Shown here piece by piece: positions 44,622 to 53,727 of a DNA stretch of 61,091 nucleotides. The translations under genes and the position numbers were made by a program. Where the stretch lies: positions 1 to 61,091 of the forward strand of contig JABSRG010000014.1 in the NCBI GenBank assembly GCA_013215165.1. The letters run 5' to 3'. A model generated the notes under the pieces. That model was given only the letters and a program-made list of their open reading frames with translations. It did no database searches and was not told where the DNA came from. The DNA is from Opitutales bacterium. Its GTDB lineage: Bacteria; Verrucomicrobiota; Verrucomicrobiia; Opitutales; JABSRG01. Each line of letters begins with the position of its first letter. The stretch's first letter is position 1.

Positions 44622-44637
44622 GTGAACAAGTTTTCAC
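44622..44637. promoter_or_regulatory. Palindromic operator candidate upstream of recA
   Basis: GTGAA-CAAGTT-TTCAC is an inverted repeat with 5-bp arms, about 63 bases before the recA ATG (44700). The site is a plausible LexA or other repressor target, but it does not match the TGTTC-N4-GAACA form reported for Verrucomicrobiota LexA. A -35-like TTGACT follows near 44645. Confidence 0.4.
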
Positions 44638-44699
44638 TATTTTTGACTTGATATCCCATTGAGGCAACGCACCGTGTGGCATCAAGAACACCACGCAGT

Positions 44700-45755
44700 A
44701 TGTCAGCTAAATCAATTTCCAAGAACGAAAACCCTCAGAAAGCCCTAGATCTGGCCTTCTCAGCAATCAACAAACAATTCGGCGAGGGCGCCTTGATGCG
44801 CTTGGGCGATGCATCAAAGCTACAGGTAGAATGTATTTCTACGGGATCGATTGCTTTGGATTTGGCCTTAGGAGGCGCTGGTTTGCCGCGAGGGAGAATA
44901 TGCGAGATCTATGGCCCAGAGAGTTCCGGTAAAACGACTTTTTGTCTCAGCTTGATTGCAGAGGCGCAAAAAAACGGCGGAACCGCAGTCTTTATCGACG
45001 TCGAACATGCCCTAGATCCCCGCTACGCCAAAGTCGTTGGCGTGGACGTGGACAACCTGATGGTGGCACAGCCAGAGAGTGGCGAAGATGCACTCAATAT
45101 TGCCGAGCAGTTGATCCGCTCAGGCGCCGTCGATGTCGTAGTCGTCGACTCGGTGGCTGCCCTCGTATCTAAGACTGAGCTCGATGGTCAGATGGGTGAC
45201 ACCACCGTGGGTCTTCAGGCGCGCATGATGAGCCAGGCGATGCGCCGTCTCACTGGTGCGATCAGTAAGACCAGCTGTGTCTGCGTCTTTACCAATCAGA
45301 TCCGCGAGAAAATCGGTGTGATGTTCGGTAATCCCGAGACTCAGCCGGGAGGCCGCGCTCTGAAGTTTTTCGCATCAGTGCGCATGGACATCCGCCGAAT
45401 TGGGCAAATTAAAGAGCCATCTGGTAAAGTAACAGGTAACCGGACCCGCCTCAAGGTGGTCAAAAACAAGATCGCTCCGCCTTTCACAGAGTGTGAATTC
45501 GATATCATGTATAATGAGGGTATCTCTCAGACAGGCTCCATTCTCGATCTCGGTCTCGAGCACAAGATCTTGGAAAAGAAAGGGGCCTGGATTTCCTATA
45601 AGGGTAACTTAATCGGCCAAGGCCGCGAACAGGCGAAAAACCATTTATACGAGACACCCGAACTCATGGCGGAACTTCGCGAGAAAATCCTCGAAAAGGT
45701 CAACGTGAGCGTGGGGAAGGTCTTAGCCAAAGGCGAAGAAGACATTGCAGAATAA
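44700..45755 (+). CDS. recA: Recombinase RecA
   Basis: DNA strand-exchange ATPase of about 351 residues. The core has the Walker A motif [29 protein letters not shown], loop 2 [20 protein letters not shown] and the C-terminal KAKGEEDI-like acid tail. A GTG at 44676 would add eight residues. It is divergent from the hypothetical membrane protein. Two hairpins follow its stop (45788-45806 and 45879-45898). Confidence 0.97.
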   Translation: MSAKSISKNENPQKALDLAFSAINKQFGEGALMRLGDASKLQVECISTGSIALDLALGGAGLPRGRICEIYGPESSGKTTFCLSLIAEAQKNGGTAVFIDVEHALDPRYAKVVGVDVDNLMVAQPESGEDALNIAEQLIRSGAVDVVVVDSVAALVSKTELDGQMGDTTVGLQARMMSQAMRRLTGAISKTSCVCVFTNQIREKIGVMFGNPETQPGGRALKFFASVRMDIRRIGQIKEPSGKVTGNRTRLKVVKNKIAPPFTECEFDIMYNEGISQTGSILDLGLEHKILEKKGAWISYKGNLIGQGREQAKNHLYETPELMAELREKILEKVNVSVGKVLAKGEEDIAE

Positions 45756-46129
45756 TAGGGTCCCTGTATTCGTGTGTTTTTAAGCGACAGGGTCTTCTAG
45801 ACCCTGGAGAGTGTAACGAACTGAATTTAGGTGCAATTGAAACAACGAGGACATCTCCCCAAATGCCTCTCGTGTAGTCGCCCCGCTCTGTCGGGGCGCA
45901 GACCGTTGTTCTGTTCAGACCATAGTGGCGAGCCGACAGAGCGCCTCATCGACAACTGCTAATACCGATAAGCGATAGCGAGTAGTCGCTCTTTTCCGCC
46001 AGGTAACTCGTCGACGACTCTCTCTGAATAACAAATCGTAATACTCCCCATCCACTGAATTGACCTGCGGCCAAAGACCTTTCTCTCCTTCTGGCTTTCA
46101 TCTGCGATCTGCATGCGTAGGGTCAGCGG
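45756..46129. other. Gene-free recA-mnmE interval with hairpins
   Basis: No gene is supported in these 374 bases. CAGGGTC-TTCTA-GACCCTG (45788-45806) is a perfect stem soon after recA but lacks a T-run. CGCCCCG-CTCTGT-CGGGGCG (45879-45898) is a second. CGCTCTGTCGG at 45884-45894 recurs inverted at 45933-45943. The interval probably holds the recA end and an mnmE promoter. Confidence 0.55.
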
Positions 46130-47491
46130 ATGGATTTTGAAGATAGCATCGTGGCTTTGGCGACTCCGCAGGGGGAGTCTGCGATCGCTATGGTGCGGCT
46201 CACAGGGCCATCTGTTTTTGAAATCGCTTCGGGTAGCTTGGGTTGGACTGAGCGGCGCGGTGTGCGTAAGAATGTGTATGCGTCTTACCAAGATGTTGAG
46301 AATGAAGTCTTGGATGATGTTGTTTACTCTGCCTATGGCGGCCCCGCCTCTTACACAGGCCAGGATATGCTGGAGATCAGTTGCCATGGAAGCCCGTTCA
46401 TTGCGCGTAAGATTTTGGATGATTGCGTCGCACGGGGTTGTCGGTTGGCGGAGCCAGGTGAATTTACACAGCGGGCTTTCCATTTTGGAAAAATGGATCT
46501 GAGCCAGGCCGAGGCAGTCATCGAGCTGATTCATGCACGCAGCGAAGCGGCACGTAAAGTAGCCCTGAGACAAGTGGGTGGGGGAGTGACCCGACTTGTG
46601 AGTGAATTAACCGAAGAGTTACTGGGCATCCTAGCCCACCTTGAAGCCTACATCGATTTTCCTGAAGAAGACCTCCCTACTGAGGATACTGCCGCACCCC
46701 CTGCGCGGATTGTCTCGCTCAGAGAGAAGGTCGGGACTCTTTCCAAGACGAGTCGCTACCGTTCCCTGTTTACCGAGGGAATCCAAACCGCTTTTGTCGG
46801 CTCACCCAATGCGGGTAAAAGCAGTCTCTTGAACGCGTTTCTGGGAGAAGAGCGTGCCTTGGTGAGCGACATTGCAGGAACGACACGGGATTATATCCGT
46901 GAGCAGTTCAATCTTGGGCCGTTCAACATTCAGATTCTCGATACTGCGGGTTTGAGAGATCAATCGAATGATACGATCGAGGAGATGGGTATGCGTCGCA
47001 CGATCGAGCAAGCTAGCCGCGCTGACTGTATCCTTTGGGTGATTGATGGGGATCGGCCCGATTGGAGTTTGCCCGACCAACACCCAGATATTTTTTCCTC
47101 ACAGTTTTGTTATGCGTTGATTAATAAAGCAGACCTGGAGACGCCTGTGGTGCCAGAAGGCATACAACAGAGTTTTAAGCTATTCTCTGTTTCCGCGGTA
47201 AGTGGTGCGGGCTTGGATACTTTTCAGGCTGCTTGGCTGAATGACCTCGAGTCGAGTTTGCCCGACCTATCGTCACAGTCTGTTATTGTGAGCGCACGGC
47301 ATTCAGAGGCTCTGGATACCGCCTCGGTTTCATTGACAGCAGCACACGCAAAATTGCTGAACCAGGAGCCGACAGAGTTGGCTGTAAGCGATTTGAGAGA
47401 GGCTCTAGAAGCGTTCGGTCGTATCATTGGAGAGGTGGATAATGAGCGTATGCTCGACCAATTGTTCAAAACCTTCTGTATTGGGAAATGA
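46130..47491 (+). CDS. mnmE: tRNA uridine-5-carboxymethylaminomethyl modification GTPase
   Basis: Works with MnmG to make the wobble uridine modification cmnm5U. The tetrahydrofolate-binding N-terminal domain has the ALATPQGESAIAMVRLTG start; the G domain has GSPNAGKSSLLNAFL, DIAGTTRD, DTAGLR and NKAD; and the protein ends with the characteristic FCIGK. 453 residues is standard. The stop overlaps mnmG (ATGA), so both are co-translated, in line with their complex. Confidence 0.97.
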   Translation: MDFEDSIVALATPQGESAIAMVRLTGPSVFEIASGSLGWTERRGVRKNVYASYQDVENEVLDDVVYSAYGGPASYTGQDMLEISCHGSPFIARKILDDCVARGCRLAEPGEFTQRAFHFGKMDLSQAEAVIELIHARSEAARKVALRQVGGGVTRLVSELTEELLGILAHLEAYIDFPEEDLPTEDTAAPPARIVSLREKVGTLSKTSRYRSLFTEGIQTAFVGSPNAGKSSLLNAFLGEERALVSDIAGTTRDYIREQFNLGPFNIQILDTAGLRDQSNDTIEEMGMRRTIEQASRADCILWVIDGDRPDWSLPDQHPDIFSSQFCYALINKADLETPVVPEGIQQSFKLFSVSAVSGAGLDTFQAAWLNDLESSLPDLSSQSVIVSARHSEALDTASVSLTAAHAKLLNQEPTELAVSDLREALEAFGRIIGEVDNERMLDQLFKTFCIGK

Positions 47492-49368
47492 AGCGAGGCT
47501 TTCATTTTGGTAAAAAGCACGAACCTTACGATGTGATCGTCTGTGGCGGTGGGCATGCGGGGTGCGAAGCGGCATTAGCTGCGGCGCGGATGGGAGCTCA
47601 TGTGCTCCTACTGAGCGGAAATATCGATACCATCGCTCAGATGAGCTGTAATCCGGCGATTGGCGGCCAGGCTAAAGGCCATATGGTACGAGAAATCGAC
47701 GCTTTGGGCGGTGAGATGGCGATGAATACCGACCTGACTGGGATCCAGTTTCGACTGCTCAACGCCTCCAAAGGACCGGCCGTACAGGCCCCGCGCGCTC
47801 AGTGTGACAAAAAAGCTTACCAGTTTCGTATGAAGCACCGTATCGAGCTACAGCAGAATCTGTTTCTCTTCCAAGCTATGGTGACTGGCTTGATTTTTGA
47901 GCAAGATCGAGTGGTAGGGGTGCGGACGAACCTAGAAGTCGATTTTTTTGGGAAAACCGTCGTTGTCACTACAGGGACATTTCTCCGCGGTCTCATGCAC
48001 GTGGGTAAGAATAAAAATGAGGGTGGGCGTATGGGGGATTTTACTGCCAAGACCCTTTCTACCAGTTTCACCGATGCCGGGATCGAATTACAGCGTCTCA
48101 AGACAGGCACACCCCCACGGATTTTAGGCAGCTCGATCAACTTTGATAAACTAGAAGAGCAGTTCGGGGACAAGGAACCGACGGTATTTGCTTTCCACGA
48201 TACACGTGATGATGGCGACCCATTGTATGTCGAGCGCCCTGGACAAAGTGGGGTGGGCTGGATGCCGGGCACAGATCAGGTGTCGTGTTGGATCACCTAC
48301 ACTAACGATCGCACTGCCGAGATCATCCATAGCAACCTTCACCAGTCGGCCATGTATGGTGGAGAGATTGAAGGCGTGGGCCCCCGTTATTGTCCGAGCA
48401 TTGAAGATAAAGTGGTGCGCTTTGCTCACAAAGACCGCCATCAGCTCTTCCTGGAGCCTGAAGGGCGTCACACCGACGAATGGTATATCAACGGCATCTC
48501 CACGAGTTTGCCATTCGATGTCCAGGTATCGATGCTTCAGTCTGTAGAAGGGCTGGAAGATGTGGTCCTGATGCGTGCCGCTTATGCTGTCGAATACGAT
48601 TTTGCACCACCGACGCAGTTGTTCCCTAGCTTGGAGTCAAAAAAAGTGGAGAACCTCTTTTTCGCGGGGCAGATCAATGGGACGTCCGGCTATGAGGAAG
48701 CCGGGGGACAAGGGCTCATTGCGGGCATGAACGCCGTTCTCAAAACACGTGATCAGGATCCTGTTGTTTTGGGTCGCCATGAAGGTTACATAGGAGTCTT
48801 GATCGACGATCTGGTGACCAAGGGCACACAAGAGCCCTACCGCATGTTCACTTCTCGTGCTGAATATCGGCTGCTGCTGAATCACCACAGCGCTGAGTTG
48901 CGCCTTTATCATCACGCACGTCATTGCGGCTTAGTCGATAATGCACGACTGGAGCGCATGAAGGCTAAGATCAATGATGTTGAAAACTGGGTAAATAGAC
49001 TCAATAGCGATAAAGCTAAGGGTGGAACCTGGGGGGACGCAATGCGCCGTGGTGAATCTCAGGAAACTCTACCTGAGGCATTTAGAAGCCTGCCGCAGGG
49101 AGTTCGCGATGAAGTCCTCTATCGCGTCAAGTATCAGGGCTATCTCGATCGCGAACTGCGTACAATAGAGAAGCTCAAACAGATCGAGCACGTCAAGATA
49201 CCTGATGATTTTGATTACGGCACCATCAAGGGAATGCGCGCAGAGAGCGTTCAGAAGCTCAGGCAGATCGAGCCCAAAACACTGGGGCAAGCCAACCGAA
49301 TCAGCGGCATCAATCCAGCAGACATCAGCATTCTGATGGTCATGCTCGACGCCCGAAAACGGCGTTAA
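47488..49368 (+). CDS. mnmG: tRNA uridine-5-carboxymethylaminomethyl modification enzyme
   Basis: FAD-dependent partner of MnmE in wobble uridine modification, 626 residues. The FAD motif VIVCGGGHAGCEAALAAARMG is near the N-terminus, with MSCNPAIGGQAKGHMVREIDALGGEMA, NGTSGYEEAGGQG, and the C-terminal domain containing YQGYLDRE. The 5' end overlaps mnmE. The 3' end shares bases with the end of the convergent nucleotidyltransferase gene. Confidence 0.97.
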   Translation: MKRGFHFGKKHEPYDVIVCGGGHAGCEAALAAARMGAHVLLLSGNIDTIAQMSCNPAIGGQAKGHMVREIDALGGEMAMNTDLTGIQFRLLNASKGPAVQAPRAQCDKKAYQFRMKHRIELQQNLFLFQAMVTGLIFEQDRVVGVRTNLEVDFFGKTVVVTTGTFLRGLMHVGKNKNEGGRMGDFTAKTLSTSFTDAGIELQRLKTGTPPRILGSSINFDKLEEQFGDKEPTVFAFHDTRDDGDPLYVERPGQSGVGWMPGTDQVSCWITYTNDRTAEIIHSNLHQSAMYGGEIEGVGPRYCPSIEDKVVRFAHKDRHQLFLEPEGRHTDEWYINGISTSLPFDVQVSMLQSVEGLEDVVLMRAAYAVEYDFAPPTQLFPSLESKKVENLFFAGQINGTSGYEEAGGQGLIAGMNAVLKTRDQDPVVLGRHEGYIGVLIDDLVTKGTQEPYRMFTSRAEYRLLLNHHSAELRLYHHARHCGLVDNARLERMKAKINDVENWVNRLNSDKAKGGTWGDAMRRGESQETLPEAFRSLPQGVRDEVLYRVKYQGYLDRELRTIEKLKQIEHVKIPDDFDYGTIKGMRAESVQKLRQIEPKTLGQANRISGINPADISILMVMLDARKRR

Positions 49369-49844
49369 ATGTTCGTTTCTGGGAGGTTTTCCAGATCGTC
49401 TTTGTCCTTGTATCGGCCTGCTGCTCGTTTGGCCTCGCGAAGCATACTCAGTCCAAGGAACCGTATTTCGATACTGCCGATGGATGTGGTCTCAGCGGTT
49501 TCGAAACTTGTTTGGAAATCGATTCCTTTTACCTGAGTCAAAATGTCGATTGCCAGGGGTGGTTTCCCGAAAGTGAATACGTCTGTCGTGTCAGTGCATA
49601 GGAAATTTCTGAGTGAAATCGCAGTAGTCGGTAGACCAAAATGCTTAAAAGCTTCGTTAAGCCTTTGATAATTGGCCTCTGTTTGCCGAACCCAGATATC
49701 TAAGTCTCCAGTCGTCCTGGAGTAACCATGCAAAACAACTGCGTATCCACCTACTAAAATGTAATCGACTCGTGATTGGTTCAGCGCTTCGAGAAAGTCT
49801 ACAAAATCTGGCCAGAATACGCCTTCAGTCTCTGGCATGGTCAC
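49365..49844 (-). CDS. DUF6036-like nucleotidyltransferase
   Basis: 159-residue minimal nucleotidyltransferase: VDYILVGGYAVVLHGYSRTTGDLDIWV holds the GG and DxD motifs of the fold. The C-terminal half carries a conserved LGLSMLREAKRAAGRYKDKDDLENL, seen in related proteins with a toxin-antitoxin-like role. It overlaps the small gene upstream by 20 bases, so the two form a module. Toxin or antitoxin activity is not shown from sequence. Confidence 0.82.
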   Translation of the reverse strand: MTMPETEGVFWPDFVDFLEALNQSRVDYILVGGYAVVLHGYSRTTGDLDIWVRQTEANYQRLNEAFKHFGLPTTAISLRNFLCTDTTDVFTFGKPPLAIDILTQVKGIDFQTSFETAETTSIGSIEIRFLGLSMLREAKRAAGRYKDKDDLENLPETNI

Positions 49845-50022
49845 GCCTCCTTAAACCCGAAAATACCTTCTCCATTTTCGGGGTAGAATTGCCCAGGCCG
49901 TATGCGGATCGCATAAGCATAAGAAACACCTCACCATGCTCTTTTGGGCTTAGCTTTCGATAGTGGGCCTGATGATCTGCGGCACTCTTAAAAGTGTTTA
50001 TCGAGAAAGCAGATTTATCCAT
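49825..50022 (-). CDS. Small antitoxin-like partner of nucleotidyltransferase
   Basis: 65-residue protein from ATG 50022: MDKSAFSINTFKSAADHQAH then MRSAYGLGNSTPKMEKVF. This matches the general plan of a small family (MDKTAF..FxxAxxx... ...P.MDRxxF) that I recall next to nucleotidyltransferase genes in Bacteroidota and Verrucomicrobiota. It overlaps the nucleotidyltransferase by 20 bases. An upstream ATG (50028) is also possible, and the frame extends to 50103. Confidence 0.6.
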   Translation of the reverse strand: MDKSAFSINTFKSAADHQAHYRKLSPKEHGEVFLMLMRSAYGLGNSTPKMEKVFSGLRRRDHARD

Positions 50023-50108
50023 GTGCATGCTTAGACCGTAGACGGCTGTTCCAAAGCCTGCCAGAGAATTTGTGCATGCAATCTGTGATCCCAAGTGATG
50101 CATTGATA

Positions 50109-50171
50109 TGTTACAGCTGGATCATTGTTCCGTTACGGAAACATGTCAGCCACTCCATCAGTTCTGTAACA
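50109..50171. promoter_or_regulatory. Nested palindromes before PhoB-like regulator
   Basis: TGTTACAG (50109-50116) and CTGTAACA (50164-50171) form an inverted repeat, and TTCCGT-T-ACGGAA (50128-50140) is a perfect 13-nt palindrome between them. They lie in the divergent space between the antitoxin-like gene and the response regulator (ATG 50273). The CTGTAACA arm resembles a PhoB half-site (CTGTxAxA). Confidence 0.4.
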
Positions 50172-50272
50172 ATTTGATAATCAGGAGTGATAGGTGTGTA
50201 CTGCGCGCGTGAGGCCAGGCCTTTGTTTCCGGTTGCGTGCTGATTTGGGTCTGTTTTCCTGTGATACTCGTT

Positions 50273-50977
50273 ATGACAAACAATCCCAACTCAGGAAAGC
50301 GGATCTTGGTCATCGATGATGAACCCGATGTCACTGAACTCATAGGCTATAAGCTTGAGCAGGAGGGCTATACCGTGGATGTGATGCAGGACCCGCTTTT
50401 GATCATGGGTCGTGCTCGGGATTTTCGTCCGGATTTATTTATTTTGGATATTATGATGCCCGAGCTGAACGGCCTTCAGATTTGCCGGATGATTCGGGCG
50501 GATTCGACACTGAAGAACGTGCCGATCATTTTCCTCACTGCGCGAGGCGATACCGAAGACCGCATTACTGGGCTAGAAACGGGCGCTGACGATTACATTT
50601 CTAAGCCTTTCAATGCGAAAGAGCTTATCCTTCGTATCCAGTCTATCTTTAAACGTATGGGAAGTAACGAGCCGCGTGCGTCTTCACGTATTGAAGTTGG
50701 CTTGGTCGTCGTCGACGATGAGCTCCACCGCGTGACGGTTGATGGAAGGCAAATTGAGCTTACGGCGACAGAATTTCGGTTGCTCAAGCTTCTTATGGAG
50801 CGCAAAGGCCGGGTCCAGACTCGGGAAAATCTCCTCATCAATGTGTGGAATTATGATTCCGACATTGAGACCCGCACGGTCGATACGCATGTCCGCCGTC
50901 TGCGAGAAAAACTCGGAGAAGAAGTCAACATTATCGAGACGGTGCGTGGGGTGGGTTATCGGGTTATTGACCGATAG
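50273..50977 (+). CDS. OmpR/PhoB-family response regulator
   Basis: 234-residue regulator: receiver with acidic pair in LVIDDEPD, phospho-Asp in LFILDIMMPELNG, Thr in FLTARGD and Lys in YISKPFN, followed by a winged helix (TATEFRLLKLLMERKGRVQTRENLL, then RTVDTHVRRLREKLG). The pairing with the next gene, 14 bases downstream, recalls PhoB-PhoR, but the substrate cannot be fixed from sequence. Confidence 0.93.
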   Translation: MTNNPNSGKRILVIDDEPDVTELIGYKLEQEGYTVDVMQDPLLIMGRARDFRPDLFILDIMMPELNGLQICRMIRADSTLKNVPIIFLTARGDTEDRITGLETGADDYISKPFNAKELILRIQSIFKRMGSNEPRASSRIEVGLVVVDDELHRVTVDGRQIELTATEFRLLKLLMERKGRVQTRENLLINVWNYDSDIETRTVDTHVRRLREKLGEEVNIIETVRGVGYRVIDR

Positions 50978-50991
50978 CAATTAGCAATATC

Positions 50992-52281
50992 ATGGGCGGA
51001 CAGGCGATTTGGGTCCTCATCAGTGGCATACTGGCAACGGGCGTTTTCTGGTTTTGGTGGCAGCGCCGCTCACTCTTGCGCCAGGTAGATCAATTGTGCT
51101 CCGCTATCGACTCACGTCGTAATTCATTACTGTCCCGGCGTGCCCATCCTTCGATTCAGCGCCTGTTTTCCATAGCTGTCCAGCTTGTCGAAGACCATAC
51201 ACAGTCTAACCAGGCTAAGTCCGATCACCTGACCCAGATCGAGACGACCTTTGGTAATATCCAGGAAGCGGTGCTCATCCTTAACGCTTCCAACTACATT
51301 GTTTTGGCCAACCAGTCGGCGCGCGATCTTTTGGCAGCTGGCCGCTCGGTGAATGGGCGCCGGCTCGAACGTGTTCTACGCAGTGCCAGCTTTTTGGACT
51401 ACGTGAACCGTGTTAAAGCCGGCCAAAAACTTCCCCGTCAGGAAGTTGAAGTCAGCCAAGACAAGCGTCAGTTCTGGTTTGAGGTCTCTGGAACCGTCGT
51501 GACCAATGCTGTGGACGACGAGCGCATTACTTTATTCGTCCTTCATGATATCACGCGTTTGCGCCAGTTGGAGAAAATGCGCAAAGAATTCGTGGCAAAT
51601 GTCTCTCACGAGCTGCGCACACCCCTTACGGTCATCAAGGGTTATAGTGATACCCTGGTTGAAGATCATGATAGTCTCGATGCGGAGGCCCGTGGTCGTT
51701 TCCTCGAAAAAATCCAGAAGAATGTGGAGCGTCTCCATCTCTTGATAGAGGATCTGCTCACGATATCTCGCCTAGAGAGTAATCCTGAGCATGTGCGCCG
51801 GAGTTTGGCTAACCCGGCTGATATTGCGCGTGAGATTCAGGATACCTTCCAACGCCGTCTCGAAAACGAAAACCAGAGCATTGAAGTGGATGTCGGCTCC
51901 GATGTGCCAGATGTGATGATCGATGCGGTTAAGGTCTCACAGGTTTTCGAAAACTTGGTGGAAAATGCTTTCCGTTACGCCGGGGAATTTAAGCGCATCG
52001 TGCTCTCCGTGAGTCTCGATCGAGAGCGCAGCTTGATCGTATGTTCTGTCGCAGACGATGGCGTGGGGATTCCCGAGCAGGACCAATCCCATCTATTCGA
52101 GCGCTTTTATAGGGTCGACAAAGGCCGTAGCCGTGATCGCGGGGGCACCGGACTGGGGCTGAGCATCGTGAAGCATATTGTTCAACTCCATGGGGGACAG
52201 GTTTCCTTGGATAGCGAACTCGGTAAGGGCTCGACCTTCACCTTCACTCTACCTTTAGAACAGCAGCTCGTTCATCATTGA
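50992..52281 (+). CDS. PhoR-like sensor histidine kinase
   Basis: 429 residues. One N-terminal helix (AIWVLISGILATGVFWFWW), a PAS domain (about residues 95-180, ILNASNYIVLANQSA), HisKA with the H-box FVANVSHELRTPLTVIKGY, and HATPase with DDGVGIPEQD and GGTGLGLSIVKH. The absence of a periplasmic sensor domain is typical of PhoR. It follows the response regulator by 14 bases. It is probably the cognate kinase of that regulator. Confidence 0.93.
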   Translation: MGGQAIWVLISGILATGVFWFWWQRRSLLRQVDQLCSAIDSRRNSLLSRRAHPSIQRLFSIAVQLVEDHTQSNQAKSDHLTQIETTFGNIQEAVLILNASNYIVLANQSARDLLAAGRSVNGRRLERVLRSASFLDYVNRVKAGQKLPRQEVEVSQDKRQFWFEVSGTVVTNAVDDERITLFVLHDITRLRQLEKMRKEFVANVSHELRTPLTVIKGYSDTLVEDHDSLDAEARGRFLEKIQKNVERLHLLIEDLLTISRLESNPEHVRRSLANPADIAREIQDTFQRRLENENQSIEVDVGSDVPDVMIDAVKVSQVFENLVENAFRYAGEFKRIVLSVSLDRERSLIVCSVADDGVGIPEQDQSHLFERFYRVDKGRSRDRGGTGLGLSIVKHIVQLHGGQVSLDSELGKGSTFTFTLPLEQQLVHH

Positions 52282-52312
52282 GCCGTATGTCTATGTGCGC
52301 TGAATTGTCCGG

Positions 52313-52912
52313 ATGATGGACGAAGCTACCCGCCAGCGACTCGCAGAAGAAAAAGCCCAGCGCCAACAGGTCATGCGTGATCGCCTGGCGGAGGCATTTC
52401 CAGGGCAGGATGGGATCACTCTGGAGATAGGCTGTGGCCATGGGCGTTGGCTAGCGAGTTTCGCCGAAGTGCATCCGGAGCGACGGTGCGTGGGGATCGA
52501 TCTCATCTCTCGCCGGATTCGTTTTGGTGAGGATAAGCAATCAAAGCGTGCCCTCAGCAACGTGTTATTCCTCAAAGCGGAATGCACAGAATTCATTGGG
52601 GCCCTGGCTCCACAATGGCAGCTCGACGATTGTTTCATGCTTTTTCCTGATCCTTGGCCCAAAAAGCGCCACCATAAGAAACGCATGGTTCAGGATGCCT
52701 TTCTGAGTCAGTTGCGCCAGGTGATGAAGCCCAGTGGCCGCTTTTACTTTAGAACCGACCAAACGGATTATTTTGCATGGACGGAAGAGAAAGTGGAAAA
52801 ACATCCCGACTGGTCCCTAGCAGTCGACGCTCAGTGGCCGCATGAACACAGCAGCTATTTCCAAGATATCTTGCCTGATTTTCAGTCCCTATTGGCAGTC
52901 CCGCAGGATTGA
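52313..52912 (+). CDS. trmB: tRNA (guanine-N7-)-methyltransferase
   Basis: Makes m7G46 in tRNA. SAM motif LEIGCGHGRWLASFA, a conserved VGIDLISRRI, and the family signature FPDPWPKKRHHKKRM are all there; 199 residues is normal. The start codon pair (ATGATG) is at 52313-52318. It follows the histidine kinase by 31 bases in the same direction. Confidence 0.94.
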   Translation: MMDEATRQRLAEEKAQRQQVMRDRLAEAFPGQDGITLEIGCGHGRWLASFAEVHPERRCVGIDLISRRIRFGEDKQSKRALSNVLFLKAECTEFIGALAPQWQLDDCFMLFPDPWPKKRHHKKRMVQDAFLSQLRQVMKPSGRFYFRTDQTDYFAWTEEKVEKHPDWSLAVDAQWPHEHSSYFQDILPDFQSLLAVPQD

Positions 52913-53030
52913 GGATATATACCAGACAGTTGTAGGGCGATGGCGAGAGCAATTGCTGGATAGCTGCTCACGCGCACCTTCGTATTTATTCTATTGTCAG
53001 AAACGCCATTTCCACCTTCTTGCTAAAAGG

Positions 53031-53643
53031 ATGAAGCCGCTCATCGGAACTATCATCTTCGAAGGATTCGAGCTTTTGGATACTTATGGTCCGCTGGAAC
53101 TCTTCCTCATCATTCCAGATCTTTTTGAATCGGTTGTCCTAGGGAAATCGACCGGGGAAGTCAAAAGCAGCCAAGGTCCGAGAGGTGTCGCTGAGCAGAG
53201 TATGCAAGATGTCGACCGTGTGGATATATTACTCATACCCCGGAGGGTTTGGAACACGAGCGCTCGTTGAAGATGAGGCATTCCTAAAAGATTTGAAGCG
53301 TTTGGCAGCGACGGCCGAATATGTCTGCAGCGTGTGCACCGGTGCTGGTGTATTGGCCAAAGCAGGTATTCTGGACGGCAAGAACGCGACCACGAATAAA
53401 GCGGCTTGGACTTGGCCTACGTCTCAAGGGGAAAAGGTAAACTGGCTTCCCGAAGCCCGGTGGGTCGAGGACGGTAATTATTTCACGTCTTCAGGTGTAT
53501 CCGCGGGAATGGATATGGCCTTAGGATTGATTGAGCGCATTCACGGAAGAGAGACCAGCCTAGAGGTGGCGAAAGCTGCCGAATACACCTGGCACGAAGA
53601 TCGCGATGTAGATCCGTTTGCTAGGATCCACGGACTGGTTTAG
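53031..53643 (+). pseudogene. DJ-1/PfpI-family gene broken by one extra C
   Basis: The first frame (from ATG 53031) reads GTIIFEGFELLDTYGPLELF to VDRVDILLIP; the rest continues one frame over as GGFGTRALVEDEAF, EYVCSVCTGAGVLAKAGIL (nucleophile Cys) and SSGVSAGMDMALGLIERI. Removing one C from the CCCC at 53238-53241 joins them into about 203 residues, the normal length for an AraC-type DJ-1/PfpI protein. As given, the frame closes early at a TGA near 53268. The run of C is a typical site of sequencing error but also of a real frameshift. Confidence 0.88.
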
Positions 53644-53694
53644 TCCCGTTGTTAGAGGAACTTTAGGGCGTCCTTAACGAAGACAATAGAAATT

Positions 53695-53727
53695 TATCCG
53701 CGAATGGACGGTAATGAACGCGAATTC
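53695..53727. repeat. Dispersed CGCGAATGAA-type repeat, copy 2
   Basis: TATCCGCGAAT, then ten extra bases GGACGGTAAT, then GAACGCGAATTC. Apart from the ten-base insert it equals the reverse complement of 25292-25314 base for base. The insert is itself a degenerate copy of the decamer unit. It lies in a 236-bp gene-free gap between the broken DJ-1 gene and the next gene. Confidence 0.7.

Noticed and set aside
45959-46573. 204-codon minus-strand frame over the start of mnmE
   Set aside because: It lies across the clear mnmE gene on the other strand and has no protein-like motifs; a shadow frame.
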